This document shows, one piece after another, positions 34,700 through 45,085 of a stretch of DNA of 64,000 bases; position 1 is the stretch's first letter; every line of letters starts with the position of its first letter. The position numbers and the translations under genes are program-made. Under the pieces are notes generated by a model. The model saw only the letters and a list, made by a program, of their open reading frames with translations. It did no database searches and had not been told where the DNA came from. Source of the DNA: Rhabdophis nuchalis (taxonomy: Eukaryota; Chordata; Lepidosauria; Squamata; Natricidae); NCBI GenBank assembly GCA_039707465.1, contig CM077643.1, positions 321,475,919 through 321,539,918 of the forward strand. The letters run 5' to 3'.

Positions 34700-34812
34700 G
34701 TTTTTAAAACTGACCACAGGAAGGCAAAGGAGGCGTGGTCAAAGAAATTGACACTCAGTCCGAAGGGCAGCGAGGCTGATTTTACCCATCCTTGGACTCT
34801 CCTGCAGCGCTA
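34700..34812. repeat. DIRS right inverted terminal repeat
   Basis: Inverted copy of 28800-28912. Outside it the element continues about 34 bases (gagaaggaccgttcaggtaa...) to about 34846, as shown by the internal complementary region. Confidence 0.9.
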
Positions 34813-35094
34813 CGAGAAGGACCGTTCAGGTAAGACAACGGTCGTTTTATTTTATACCATTTCAAATGGGGCCTTTCTTAAAGGCACTTTTCTTCAAGTA
34901 GGTGAAATTGGAAATCTAAAAAATAAAAGTGGATTTTCAGATTGCTTTCTTAATCATTGTAGGAAGATCATAATTGAAAGAAATGATTGATGATAGAATT
35001 TTGTTATTTTGGATTCTCAATTACAATCTTTAGATTTCAAAAAGATAAAAAAAATTATTGGTATGACATTAAAATTCATGAGCTAAACAGAATG

Positions 35095-35225
35095 TTTATA
35101 TGCATGTGCTGGTCAGCTTTCTGGTGCCGGTGCTCTGGCACATGCAGGTTTCTGGTGCTCTGGCACATGCATGCATGCACATTCTGGTCTGGGCACTTGG
35201 TGCCAAAAAGGTTCATCATCACGGA
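35095..35225. mobile_element. Fragment of the hAT family at 18329-19455
   Basis: It ends gtgccaaaaaggttcatcat, and has internal 'gcacatgcatgcatgcac' and 'tctggtgctctggcac' blocks like the 1.1-kb hAT element. The left end is missing. Confidence 0.5.
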
Positions 35226-35439
35226 TAAAGACATTTATTTAAGATTTTATTTTTTTTCTTTAGTTTCAAAAAGAAAGAACAAGAATAATTATTCAGTTAA
35301 GAGAATAAATGGTTTTCTATGTATTTGGTGAAAAAGATGTTTTGGCAAAAGGATATATACAGATATTTATGAAGTGGCCCTTCCCCATATGTTCCCAGTT
35401 GTGATATCCAGCTGATTAAGTTGGGCTCTAGGAATCAGT

Positions 35440-36420
35440 TGGGACTGTTGCTATTGTACCAAACTCTCTGCTTCTTAACAACCTCCCTACCTGAGATGCT
35501 TGACTCCATTTGTGGATTGAGAAACTTACTTAGGGTTTTACAGGATTTTAATATGCCTTCCCTGGAATAGATTCTGAATTTTTTTGAGGGAGGGGTTGTT
35601 TCTTTATCTCATAAAGAGACTATGGCTTGCTCCTCCTTAAGAAGCCACTGCTGGAACCCACTTTATTGGATAATTTTCATCCAATATATCACTCCCTTGT
35701 TTGGGAAGGTGGTAGAGAAGCTTTTTTCAAACAACAGCTTCAGTGGGTCTTTGAGAAGATAGATTATCTGGACCACTTTAATTAGGATTCAGACCTAGGT
35801 ATGGGATGGAAAAAGCATTGGTTGCCCTTTTGAATGAACTTTGGTGTGAGTGGTTTGAGGGTAGTGCATCCATCTTTGCGCTATTTGACCTCTCAGCTTT
35901 CAATACCATCAATCATGGTAGTCTTCTTAATCAGCTCAGAAGATTAAGAGTGGGTAGCATGGTGTTATGCTGGTTTGCCTCCATCCTTCAGGGCCAATTT
36001 CAGTTGGTGTTGATAGTGGAGGACAACTCTTACTCTCGGCCCCTGCTGTGTGAGGTGCCTTAGGGTTTTCTCCTCTCCTTTATAACATCTACATGAGGCT
36101 GCTGGGTGAGCTCATCTGCCACCATGGGATGAAGTATCATTAGTATGTTGTGGGTACCCAGTTATATATTTTTACCCTGGGAGTTTAAGCAATGTTATGA
36201 ATGTCTCATCCTGGTGCCTGGAGGCCTTGGTTGAGTCTAGATGGGGAACAAGAGACTTCAGCTCAACTCTGACCAGACAAATGGCTTTGGTTTGGGGCTC
36301 CGGGATTTTGCTATCTGTGCTACTGAATGGGATTTCAGTATGCAATGACATCCAAGGTTCACTCTAAGAGTTCTCCTAAATGCATGACTCCTGCTCAAGG
36401 AGTAAGTGGCAGTTGTGGAT
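35440..36420 (+). mobile_element. L2-type LINE relic, + strand
   Basis: The translation at 35806-36063 includes LFDLSAFNTINHGSLLNQL and VLCWFASILQGQFQLVL. After a stop the frame continues with GFLLSPLYNIYMRLLGEL, and then a broken active site (the expected YADDTQLY is degraded to YVVGTQLY). This is the fingers-palm region of an L2-clade reverse transcriptase with several stops, so it is long dead. Confidence 0.75.
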
Positions 36421-38400
36421 AGAAAATGGCCATTTTTATCCTTCCTGTCTTTTGGTTTGTATCTTTCACTTTTATGACATGTATTATTAAGGATATTAAT
36501 AAATATTGTCTACTTTGTTTTTATTTTATTTTATTGTCTGATTGTTGTTTGCTGCCAAAAATCACCTCCAGTGGGATAGGCAGTTATAAAAGTTTAATTA
36601 ATATTTAAATAAGTGTAATGATTTAATTCCTATACGTATATGGACTATCTTATCCACACCTGTAATAAGCATCCCTTTTGACTTGTAGATAGAAATGGAA
36701 GAACAGTAGGTCCCTGCTCTGGGTCCACTTTTCTGTATAGGAGAAAAAAAATCTGGTTCCTTAGAAAGGGAACAATTGCCTATTTGCTTTTGTAAAGGGA
36801 CTCTTGAGAATTTTTTTTAAAAGTACTTTTATTCAGTATGTGTGTGATAAAATAAAACTGGTGGATTATATGTAATACTTTGCTGATAAATAGATGAAAT
36901 GCTAATGCTCAATGCTACTACATTCTTATATAAATACTGTTTCTCAATTTGTGAGCAGGAAGAAATAAAACATTAAAATAGAATAATCAGCTTTGTGGTA
37001 AACACAAAGGAAAGGCATATTTCAGCATAAGAATAGTATGTAGGCTTCAATATTATCATACAAAAATAGAAACTTTCTATAGAATTTTCAGAAAGATGCA
37101 TTAATATTTGGTATTGAAAGTAGTTAACTTTAAGTCAGACTCTATGTCTTTCTTTTTAAAATGTATTTCTCTCCCCCTTTTCTTCATGTGTAACAACATA
37201 CAGATCATAAATACATCTATAGCACGCAGACTGTAATTTCTAAAATGTTTAATTCATGATGCTTTTCTCTTTCAGAATATTTACATTTATTTTACATAAA
37301 ATCTCTTTTTAACAGATTAATGGGGATATTCAGTATTCCCAGAAGTGTGTTGTATCTAAAATATATATACGGTACTCAAACTAACTCAACTGAAGCAAAT
37401 TACATTGTGTAAATGAAGTAGCATGATGATGTCACTTCAAAAAAGCAAATTGAGGCACATAATGAGCACTGTGCCACATTTGATACTGAACTTACATGCC
37501 AAGGCCATCAATATAGTCAACATTTGGAGAAAAGGCAAGGATGTTGTGTTTTGAATTTTTTTTCTGGACATATCAGAGAAATTGATTATGGGCTTCTTCA
37601 GCATAGATGATATTTCTCTGGTTTAAAACATTAGCATTTTAACCAATTTAGTCTTCAATTTTACATTTAGCCATGTTTTCCTTATTCTTTCACATTTTTT
37701 TGCTTTATCTCATATTCATTCATTCATTTTTAAAGCTGTTTTATTGCTCTGGTTTTCATTTCTCCCTCCTAATGTTAGAACTACATGTCAAGAAATTTAA
37801 AGTTAAAAGACTGACAAATACATGTATAAGAATTATAGCAGATCATTTTACTTACTTCATTATATTGTGGAGATTGATCAGCTAATTCATAGGTAAAAAG
37901 AGAGTATTAGTAGAAACAGGTTTCATGATTCTGACGGTATGCTGAGTGCAGCTAATAGGACAGTCTGGGGAATCCTCTCTAAAAGCAGTTCCAGTGTGCA
38001 TAAACTTTTTCCATTTTAGCTGCTTTAGTCAGCACAGAAACTCAGAGGCTACGCCTATAATTAGGAATGCAGGTGTTACTTTTCCATGTCATCAAATAAT
38101 GCAGATAATATAACTAGTTTCCAAAACAATATGTCAAAGATTCAAATACCTAATGATGCCCTAAATGCAATATTAAGTGAGCAGATGTGCATGTGCATAT
38201 GGGAATTTTTTCTTGCCGTTCTGCTGCATACTCTCTGGAAGATTAACATTTGGGGAACAGGCCACATCTTATGGTAGACTTCTAAAAAAGACCAGAAGTT
38301 AGTAGCCTCATCTCCAACAGTTGGAAGACAAATATTGTAAAACGCATTTCTTTTGTAATAAAACAGCCAAATTGCACTCCTGTTATCATGTTGCTTTTTT
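36421..38400 (+). other. AFDN intron 2, nothing recognised
   Basis: AT-rich intronic DNA. The open frames at 36426 and 37673 are hydrophobic products of T-rich sequence, without a family resemblance. Confidence 0.5.
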
Positions 38401-38401
38401 T

Positions 38402-38620
38402 TATTCTCCTGTGCGCTGCTTGGAGAATCCAAGTGTGGGTTCAACTTCTGTCTATCTGCCCAGTGACTGAGTTTTTTAAAGAGCTTTGGCCACACCTCAT
38501 TGGCTCAACTGCTTTCAGTTTCTCAACTCAGTCTGAAGCCCATAGGATGTGACTACCAATCTCTCCTACAATCTACTGAGCAAAAAAAACAGATTTGTCC
38601 CAGACTTAATTTCTTCGACC
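38402..38620 (+). mobile_element. Diverged DIRS-like left terminus
   Basis: It starts attctcctgtgcgctgcttgg, compared with attctccatagcgctgcttgg at the left end of the full-length element. Similarity continues through gttttttaaagagctttggc, ctttcagtttctcaactcag and a 'cccataggat' stretch into what would be the leader. No coding region follows. It is a truncated or solo end of a related family. Confidence 0.65.
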
Positions 38621-38939
38621 AGCGATTTGGAACAGCTCTTGCTGCCCAGTTTGTTCTTGATATAGGGAAGCTTTTCATTAATCTTACATGATTTTCATAG
38701 TTTTCTTACTACTATTTAATCTCCATACATATTTTTGTAGCATAACAAAATGATACAATTCCACAGGATTTTAAAAATATAATCTATAAAATGAGTTTCT
38801 AATGTAATGCCTTATTGACATAAATTTCGCAGTGTTTCTGAAGCAGAATATGGTATTTTTACAGGGGCAAAAAAACAAGTTTCACTATTTTTTGTCTCTT
38901 GGTTTAATAAAAAAGTTTAGGTTGATGTGCACCCAGGTA

Positions 38940-39540
38940 ACAACAACCAAGAAGAAATTTGGTGACTTATAGTGATCTGCTACCCTGCATTTGACACTGG
39001 TTGAGTAATTTTGTGTCATTGGGTCATTGTCAACTTATACTGATCAAAAGTTGATAATCTGTTACTAACCTGATCTACAGTACCCATTGCTACTGTACCA
39101 GAGTCTATCCCCCTTGTTCTTAGTTGTTGTTCTTCTCCTTCCCAGCATTAGAACCTTTGGGAGAGAATAGCTATGTCTTTGCATAATGTGACCAAAGTAA
39201 GATAATTTGGGTCTGGTCATTTGTACTTTAAGTAAAAACTGTGGATTGAGTAGTTTGAATTGAAAAAAACTGGATTGAGTAGTTATCCATCACTAAAATT
39301 CAAAAAATCAATATTCTATCTTGTTTCTCCAAAGTCCAACTTTCACTGCCTTAGAGTATCACAGGGAAAAGTGCTTGCACTATTCTGATCATTGTAGGTA
39401 GAGCTTCATCACGGCATGAGTATCTTTTCATGGCTGCTTTGTTAAGTGCTAATCGGCTGTGTATTTCTTGACTTCATGTTTTTTTACTATTGCGCCTAAA
39501 AGGCAGAAGCTATCACTTCAGTGTCTTCATTAGCGTCTCA
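38940..39540. mobile_element. Probable BovB-type LINE relic
   Basis: Several patches (tgaccaaagtaagataattt near 39190, and the repeated 'gtgatctgctaccctgcatt' region) resemble decayed BovB LINE sequence read from the opposite strand. No frame is open. The identification is from pattern memory only. Confidence 0.3.
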
Positions 39541-39604
39541 AAGGCTGATTGTTGTAGTCAATGTTATTCATTTGGTTGTCTTATACTTGATTTTAGTCAT
39601 TTTT

Positions 39605-39795
39605 TTTTGGCAAAAGTTGTGAATTACAGTCATATGCTCATGGGATGCTGCAAATGGCCATAAATACTGCTGTGTTGCCAAGCATTCATAATTCAGTCAT
39701 GTGACCAATGGGAGGGGCAACTGTTAGAACATTGGATCCAGATTGTAAGTCCCCTTTTTCAGGTCAGTCATAACTTTGGACAGTCACTAGATCAT
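39605..39795. mobile_element. Inverted-repeat element ('tagtccttgacttac' family), partial
   Basis: It contains the body blocks gggatgctgcaaatggccat, gttgccaagcattcataatt and 'cataactttggacagtcact', shared with 11188-11570. The left end is degraded. Confidence 0.55.
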
Positions 39796-40962
39796 TTTTG
39801 TTTTGTTTTGTTTTAATTTAACTGATCATAGATCAAATATTGACTGAATTGATCGATCGATTACTTAGTAGTAAATTGAATACCCGTGGTGTCATAACAC
39901 AGATTATTGATGTTTTTCCTTCAAATTTAAAAAAGATAAAACACCTTCTTCCAATCAAGCTTTCTTTAATATATATTTATTATATGGGTTGAATAAATAA
40001 GGGGAGAGTATAAACCTTGTTTCCCTACTTTGCCATCCATAGTCTGTCCATACTCTGTGTGTGTGTGTTTGTCTGTATTTCTCATGAGGACAATGATATG
40101 TTCTGTAATCTCAGACACTATTAAATACTGATAATGAAGATGTTTATTTAATTCATGGTTGGTTTAGGAACATGTCTTTTGAATATTAGTCAATAGATGC
40201 TTTACTGCAGTAGTTATTGAATAAAAATTAATAAATTGAAGTTTACATAGTTGCATCAGGTAGGTTTAGAGCAAGCATTGTTTTATATCCCATTAGCTTA
40301 AGAACTTTTTTGAAACTTCAAATGACTTATATTTATTCTTAATTTTAAATCTTGTCCTTATTAAATCTGATCATTATTTGGTTGATTACTTTTTAATAGA
40401 TGAATGACTAAAAACAAAATGATCCCCTTGACAGTATTAATGTATGTTGTCAAAGAGGGAGATTTTTCTTAAGGTTATGGTGATAAAAAGGCTAGTAAGT
40501 TTAAAAAGGAGTGATCCCCCCATGTATTGAAGAAACTATAAATTGTATATGTACATGCTGATATATTTAAATGTTTCATTACATGTTTGGTTTTTGGACA
40601 ACTTTTGAAGCCCATGAGGAGACTTTAAATGTTCAAAGCAACATTTTTAAAAATAAGATGCTTTTTATATAGTACTAAGAGTGCACTCTGGGAATTGTCA
40701 TCCAAAAATAGTGCTTCTGGGAAATTTTGGAAATTGTAGTCCTAACACACCTGGTAAGTGTCAGATGAGAAATGGTTGGTTCAAATTTCAGTTACTGGCA
40801 GTTTATTCATTTTGATATACTGAAAAACTTGATAGTCTTCTGTTATAATACAGGAGCAGTCTATTAACTAAATGTGTTTGCTGTGTCATTTCTTGGCTGC
40901 TATGTTAATTGTCAACATTCTGCATTGTTTGATCTTGTCCTTTTTCTCTTATTTTGAAGAAG
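39796..40962 (+). other. End of AFDN intron 2
   Basis: AT-rich. A short dispersed-repeat patch lies at about 40685-40755 (gggaaattttggaaattgta). It closes with the pyrimidine tract tcctttttctcttattttg before exon 3. Confidence 0.55.
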
Positions 40963-41075
40963 AAAGAAGATTGGATATAGATGAGAAGCCTCTAGTTGTA
41001 CAATTAAATTGGAACAAAGATGATCGTGAAGGAAGATTTGTGCTTAAGAATGAAAATGATGCACTTCCTCCAAAG
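40963..41075 (+). CDS. AFDN: Afadin exon 3 (end of RA1, residues 109-146)
   Basis: Encodes ERRLDIDEKPLVVQLNWNKD and the following residues to PPK, nearly identical to mammalian afadin, completing RA1. The acceptor is a tandem NAG pair: AG at 40958-40959 and AG at 40961-40962. Use of the second gives the mammalian VSGERR junction, so 40963 is chosen; use of the first would add one glutamate. The exon ends in phase 0 at aag before gtaaaa. Confidence 0.93.
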
Positions 41076-41885
41076 GTAAAAAGAAGCAATGTTCTGTATA
41101 TGCATATATATTTGAGTTGTATATATGAGTTTTCTGTGTTTATAAAAATTGTCTTCATATTATATATTTTTTTGTAATTCTCCATTTATAGTCAATGAAT
41201 GTGCCTTTACATGTAGTCTTACGCATGTTGGCACAGTTGTGTTAGGCACAATGTATGATTTCCATTCAATTTAGTTTATATTAGCTTAACTTCTCAAATT
41301 AGGCAGTTAATGCTGATTCAAATATTGGTTTTAACCAGTAGTAATTTTTTTGGGAAATGGAAATGTTAAATAGTTCTATAGATATGTGGAAGATGGTGAG
41401 TGATTACAAATCTTACGTTTATGACAAAATACTAAATGTTTGTACGTAAAGTCCAATTCATTTGTTATTTACAAATCAATATTCTTAGAATTCTGCTTCT
41501 AGTGCTTCTGAGGATCTTCATTATATTTCAGCTCAAAAAAGGAATTTTATGACCAGTGGTAATGCTTAACACTCAGTTAAGGAATTTTTTTCATTGTTGC
41601 AAGTTGCTAGCCATTCAAGGTTGACCATAATAGGAAGCCGCATTTATAAATGCTAAAACTGTTTTTATTATAAGGCTACAGTAACATCTTGAAAGCATGG
41701 ATATGCTTACTTGATCCCTCCCTTTATCTTCATGAGAACTATAGAGGATCCTGTCTGAGGTGTTTTTCCAGATTTCATTTCCCCCCGGATTTAAAGTTCT
41801 TTTATTTGACATTGTAGTTGTGTTTCTTCCTTCTATTCCTCAAACATATATCTTCTGTCCGTTACATAAGTAGAAGATTTATGTA
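41076..41885 (+). other. AFDN intron 3, first part, nothing recognised
   Basis: AT-rich intronic DNA up to an antisense L2 fragment. No feature was recognised. Confidence 0.5.
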
Positions 41886-41887
41886 CC

Positions 41888-42290
41888 ATATTTTTTTTTT
41901 AATTAAATTTATACCCCGCCCTTCTCCTTGTTAGGACCCAGGGCGGCGCACAGGCATTATTTAAGAACACAAAATACAATAAATATCTATTAAAATGTAT
42001 TAAATTAATAAACTCGTGCTAAAACCCAATATTAAAACCCTTGCCAATTATAAATTATTTTCTTAAAAAGTCAGAAATGGGGGCTATCCTAGGCCGGCTT
42101 GTTGGAATAAATACGTCTTAAGACGTTGGCGGAAGAGGCGGAGGTCCGAGATAGTACGGAGGTCGGGGGGTAGGTCGTTCCAGAGGGCCGGGCCCGCCAC
42201 AGAGAAGGCCCTTCCCCTGGGTGTCGCCAACCGGCATTGCCCCGTCGACGGCACCCGAAGAAGACCCTCTCTGTGGGAGCGGATCGGACG
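41888..42290 (-). mobile_element. L2-type LINE 3' end, reverse orientation
   Basis: On the minus strand it encodes the C-terminus of an L2-clade protein (RSHREGLLRVPST..., then AGPALWNDLPPDLRTISDLR). This is followed by a 3'UTR containing 'ctgggtcctaacaaggagaa' and 'gggcggggtataaatttaat'. It is very similar to the copy at 45086-46185. It is 5'-truncated, and its upstream end is interrupted by another element at about 42291. Confidence 0.8.
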
Positions 42291-42465
42291 AAGGGATGTA
42301 TGAGTATGAGACACACCTCCCCCCCCCAAAAGAGGGTGAAAATTTGGGTGTGTCTTATACAGCAAATGTACCCCCCTTCCCCTCCCCCCCAGGCCAAAAG
42401 TGTGAAGCATGGAGGCAGCGATGGTGTGTGGCAATCCCTGCAGCCTGGAACAGCTATCGAGGGTA
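42291..42465. mobile_element. Fragment of inverted-repeat element related to 7109-7890
   Basis: The blocks gtgtgtcttatacagcaaat and gaggcagcgatggtg...aatccctgcagcctggaaca match the interior and end motifs of the element at 7109-7890. It abuts the L2 fragment on the left and a DIRS relic on the right, making a nested composite. Confidence 0.5.
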
Positions 42466-43275
42466 TTCTCCCAGTTGAAGGAGATAGCAGCCAGACTGGG
42501 TTTATGCTGTCTAGTATTCAATTGGACTGAGTCTACAATCTGTGATGTCATTGTGCACTGGTGGCTCCACCCAGCTTTAGACTCAGTATAATTAGGACTA
42601 GATGTGAGACTTGGTCTCTCCTCAATTTTTTTCCAAAACTCTTCTTAATTGGAATTTTTCAAAAAATATTTTTTCTTTTACATTGGTTAGGAACCTAGTC
42701 TGACTGATCTTCCTCAACATTGGATCGAGCAGGAGACTTCCCAGTGGTCCTGGGCCACTTGGCCAGAAAGGCCTTTGGCTACAAAGCTACTGGGAAGTGC
42801 AACGCCCACGAGTTCACTCCAGAGCACTTCTTACCATCTGCCAGTCAGCGCACTTCCCCAGCCTCTCTCCTGGGTAATGGGCAAAGCCCAGAGGCATCGA
42901 ATAGGGCTGCCTCTTCGTTTACCAGCAGGATTGAGGGAGGGGTCTGATCCAGCTTTCAGTCTCCCCTCCCTCCCCCATTAGAAATCTAACAGGAGATGCT
43001 CCCCTCACAGGTCCTAGTTCCCCAGGAAGTGAAAAGATCTCTGGAGTGGTGGACATCCCCAGCCATGTTGCAGGGGACATTGTTCAGGGACCTGACATGC
43101 CTCACCCTAATGACCAATGCCAGCCTGGTAGGATGGGTGGCACACTTGCAGAACCTTATAGCCCAGGGCCAGTGGTCAGCAAATGAGCGCCAAAACAGCA
43201 TAAACTGGTTCGAATTGCGGGCAGTCCAATTAGCCCTATTACAGTTTCAAAACTTGGTCAGGGACACACACATAT
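42466..43275 (+). pseudogene. Relic of a second DIRS-type element
   Basis: The left part (gtattctcccagttgaag..., with ggactgagtctacaatct near 42523) resembles a DIRS left terminus. The right part at 42996-43250 encodes a piece of DIRS RNase H (VPQEVKRSLEWWTSPAM, LTLMTNASLVGWVAHL, SINWFELRAVQLALLQF). It aligns to residues 400-475 of the RT-RNase H ORF at 31391-33451, but the first catalytic D is replaced by N (MTNAS). RT and recombinase regions are missing, so it is an internally deleted, inactive copy from a different subfamily. Confidence 0.72.
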
Positions 43276-43552
43276 TGCAGCATCCCCAAGGTCAGTGAAC
43301 AAAATTCAGATGCTTGGCAACTGGTTCATATTTATGACTGTTGCAGTCTCCTGGGGTCATATGATCCCCTTTTGTGACCTTCTGACCAGCAAAGTCAATG
43401 GGGAAGCTTGATTCACTTAACAACTGTGTTACTAACTTTAACAACTGCAGTGACTCACTTAACAACTCAGACAAGAAAATGGGGGGAAACTATCTAACAA
43501 ATGTCTTGCTTAGCAACAGACATATTGGGATCAATTAGGGTTGTAAATGGAG
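43276..43552. mobile_element. Inverted-repeat element ('tagtccttgacttac' family), reverse copy
   Basis: Reverse complement of the body at 11188-11570 (gcttggcaactggttcatat, cttaacaactgtgttactaa). It directly truncates the DIRS relic's RNase H frame, so it is younger than the relic or marks its deletion edge. Confidence 0.65.
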
Positions 43553-43587
43553 GCCTATCTTTATTAGGCTTATGTACATTCTTTCAG

Positions 43588-43872
43588 GGCACAATGGCTC
43601 AGAGGTTAAAGATGCTGAGTTTGTTAGCTGGAAAACTGACAACCAGGTTCAAGACCTGAGCATCATAGGATGAGCTCCCATTCCTGCCCCAACTCCTGCC
43701 CACCTAGCAGTTTTAAAGCATGCAAATTGAAGTAGATAAATAGGTACCACTTTGATGGGAAGGTAACAGCATTCTGTGTGCCCTGGGCTGGCTCCCTCAG
43801 CTAAAAAACAGAGATAAGCATTGCCCCCTATAGTTGGGCATGACAGGACAGGAAACCTTTACCTTATACCTC
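43588..43872 (+). repeat. Near full-length BovB-tailed tRNA SINE
   Basis: A tRNA-like head (aatggctcagaggttaaaga...ccaggttcaagacctgagc) is followed by the body 'cccacctagcagttttaaag' and 'gaagtagataaataggtacc', and the tail block ccccctatagttgggcatga ending aacctttacctta. Partial copies are at 841-1010 and 22166-22285. Confidence 0.78.
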
Positions 43873-44295
43873 TTTGGTAATTTAATTTCTACAGAAACAC
43901 CACTCCAATCAAGAATTCATGTTTGGAATTAATTCTAGGTCAAGAATAATGAAATTGGTTTGTTAAAATAACCAGAACTTTTAAACAAGAATCTTAAATT
44001 GGAAGATGACACTGGAGCTGAATTCTGTCAAAGTAAATATACTCACTCTCTAGACAGTGTAAAAGTTGTCATTTTAAAGACACATGAAACTGTATCACAT
44101 AGGAATTTGGTTCAGCATTGTAAATAAATTGTAACCATTCTGTGTTAATCATCTTGGTCAAATGTTGAGATAATTTTACTGATTCTTTGCCAAATGCATA
44201 CAATTATTATTACCATTGATATTTACAATTGAATGGTGTTGGTTTGGAGAATAATATAAATGAATCAAATTACTAATAAAATTGACATGTTTCAG

Positions 44296-44456
44296 AAGGC
44301 TCAGAGCAATGGCCCTGAAAAACAAGAAAAAGAAGGAGTGATCCAAAACTTCAAGAGGACCCTATCAAAAAAAGAAAAAAAAGAAAAAAAGAGGCGAGAA
44401 AAAGAAGCACAGCAACAAACTTTAGACAATCATGGGCCATTTCATGGAGATGATAT
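44296..44456 (+). CDS. AFDN: Afadin exon 4 (residues 147-200, basic linker)
   Basis: Encodes KAQSNGPEKQEKEGVIQNFK followed by a lysine/glutamate-rich helix (SKKEKKEKKRREKEAQQQ), the linker between RA1 and RA2. It matches mammalian afadin until the last 15 residues, which vary (LDNHGPFHGDDM). A good branch-point-like ttactaat lies 30 bases before the tttcag acceptor. It ends in phase 2 before gtgagt. Confidence 0.95.
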
Positions 44457-44610
44457 GTGAGTCTCGAATGATAAAATTACAGGAATTATTAAAATATTTT
44501 TCAAATGACTTTACTGATTGGTTCTTACCACATAACTTATTGATAAAAAGTTTTTATGTGCTGAACAGCACTTCTATTCATAAATATATTTGCCAAGAAT
44601 GTGAATTTTG

Positions 44611-44717
44611 ATCACATTATCATAGGGATGCTGCAACAGTTGTAAATGTGAAGAACTGTCAGTGCTGTTGTAACTTCAAATGGTCACTAAAAATAGTTGT
44701 AAGTTGAGGACTACCCA
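44611..44717. mobile_element. Inverted-repeat element ('tagtccttgacttac' family), right-end fragment
   Basis: Contains gggatgctgcaacagttgta and ends agttgtaagttgaggactac, the family's right end. The left part is absent. Confidence 0.6.
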
Positions 44718-45085
44718 TATTTTGATTCTTTTAATATGTAACCAGAAATTAAGAATTATGAGTGCCTTTTTTTGTAGTAAGTTTCCACATGTGTGCTCTT
44801 AATATGCAAAAAAACCCCATGCATTATCCTTATCTTGGAATTACTTTAAGCAGAATTTTGGGGGGAAATGGAAAGCAAGCAGGTTTCCTCTTATCTCTTA
44901 GTGAGCCATTTTATATTGCTAGAATCTTAGAACTATTTGTCACCAAAAAATTATAATGTTGTAGAAACTGATTAAGATGATAAGCTGGTTTGGTGCACAG
45001 ATAACTGGTTTTGTCCATTAATAACTACAATAAACCACTGCTTATCTGGCCAGTGGATAAAGTACCTTTAAATAACAGGTACATA

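Larger units (their letters stand above)
28793..34846 (+). mobile_element. Full-length DIRS-like (tyrosine-recombinase) retrotransposon
   Basis: About 6.05 kb in AFDN intron 2, same strand as the gene. It has inverted termini (28800-28912 and 34700-34812) with outer extensions, a leader, three long ORFs (Gag-like, RT-RNase H, tyrosine recombinase) and an internal complementary region at about 34540-34617. No LTRs and no obvious target duplication are seen, as expected for elements that integrate a circular intermediate with a tyrosine recombinase. All three reading frames are open over their full family domains, which suggests a young, possibly active copy. The exact ends are inferred from the internal complementary region, to within 2-3 bases. 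Confidence 0.9.

Noticed and set aside
42084..42551. 155-codon minus-strand frame as a host gene
   Set aside because: It is a chimera of an L2 C-terminus and TIR/DIRS fragments read through in one frame by chance.
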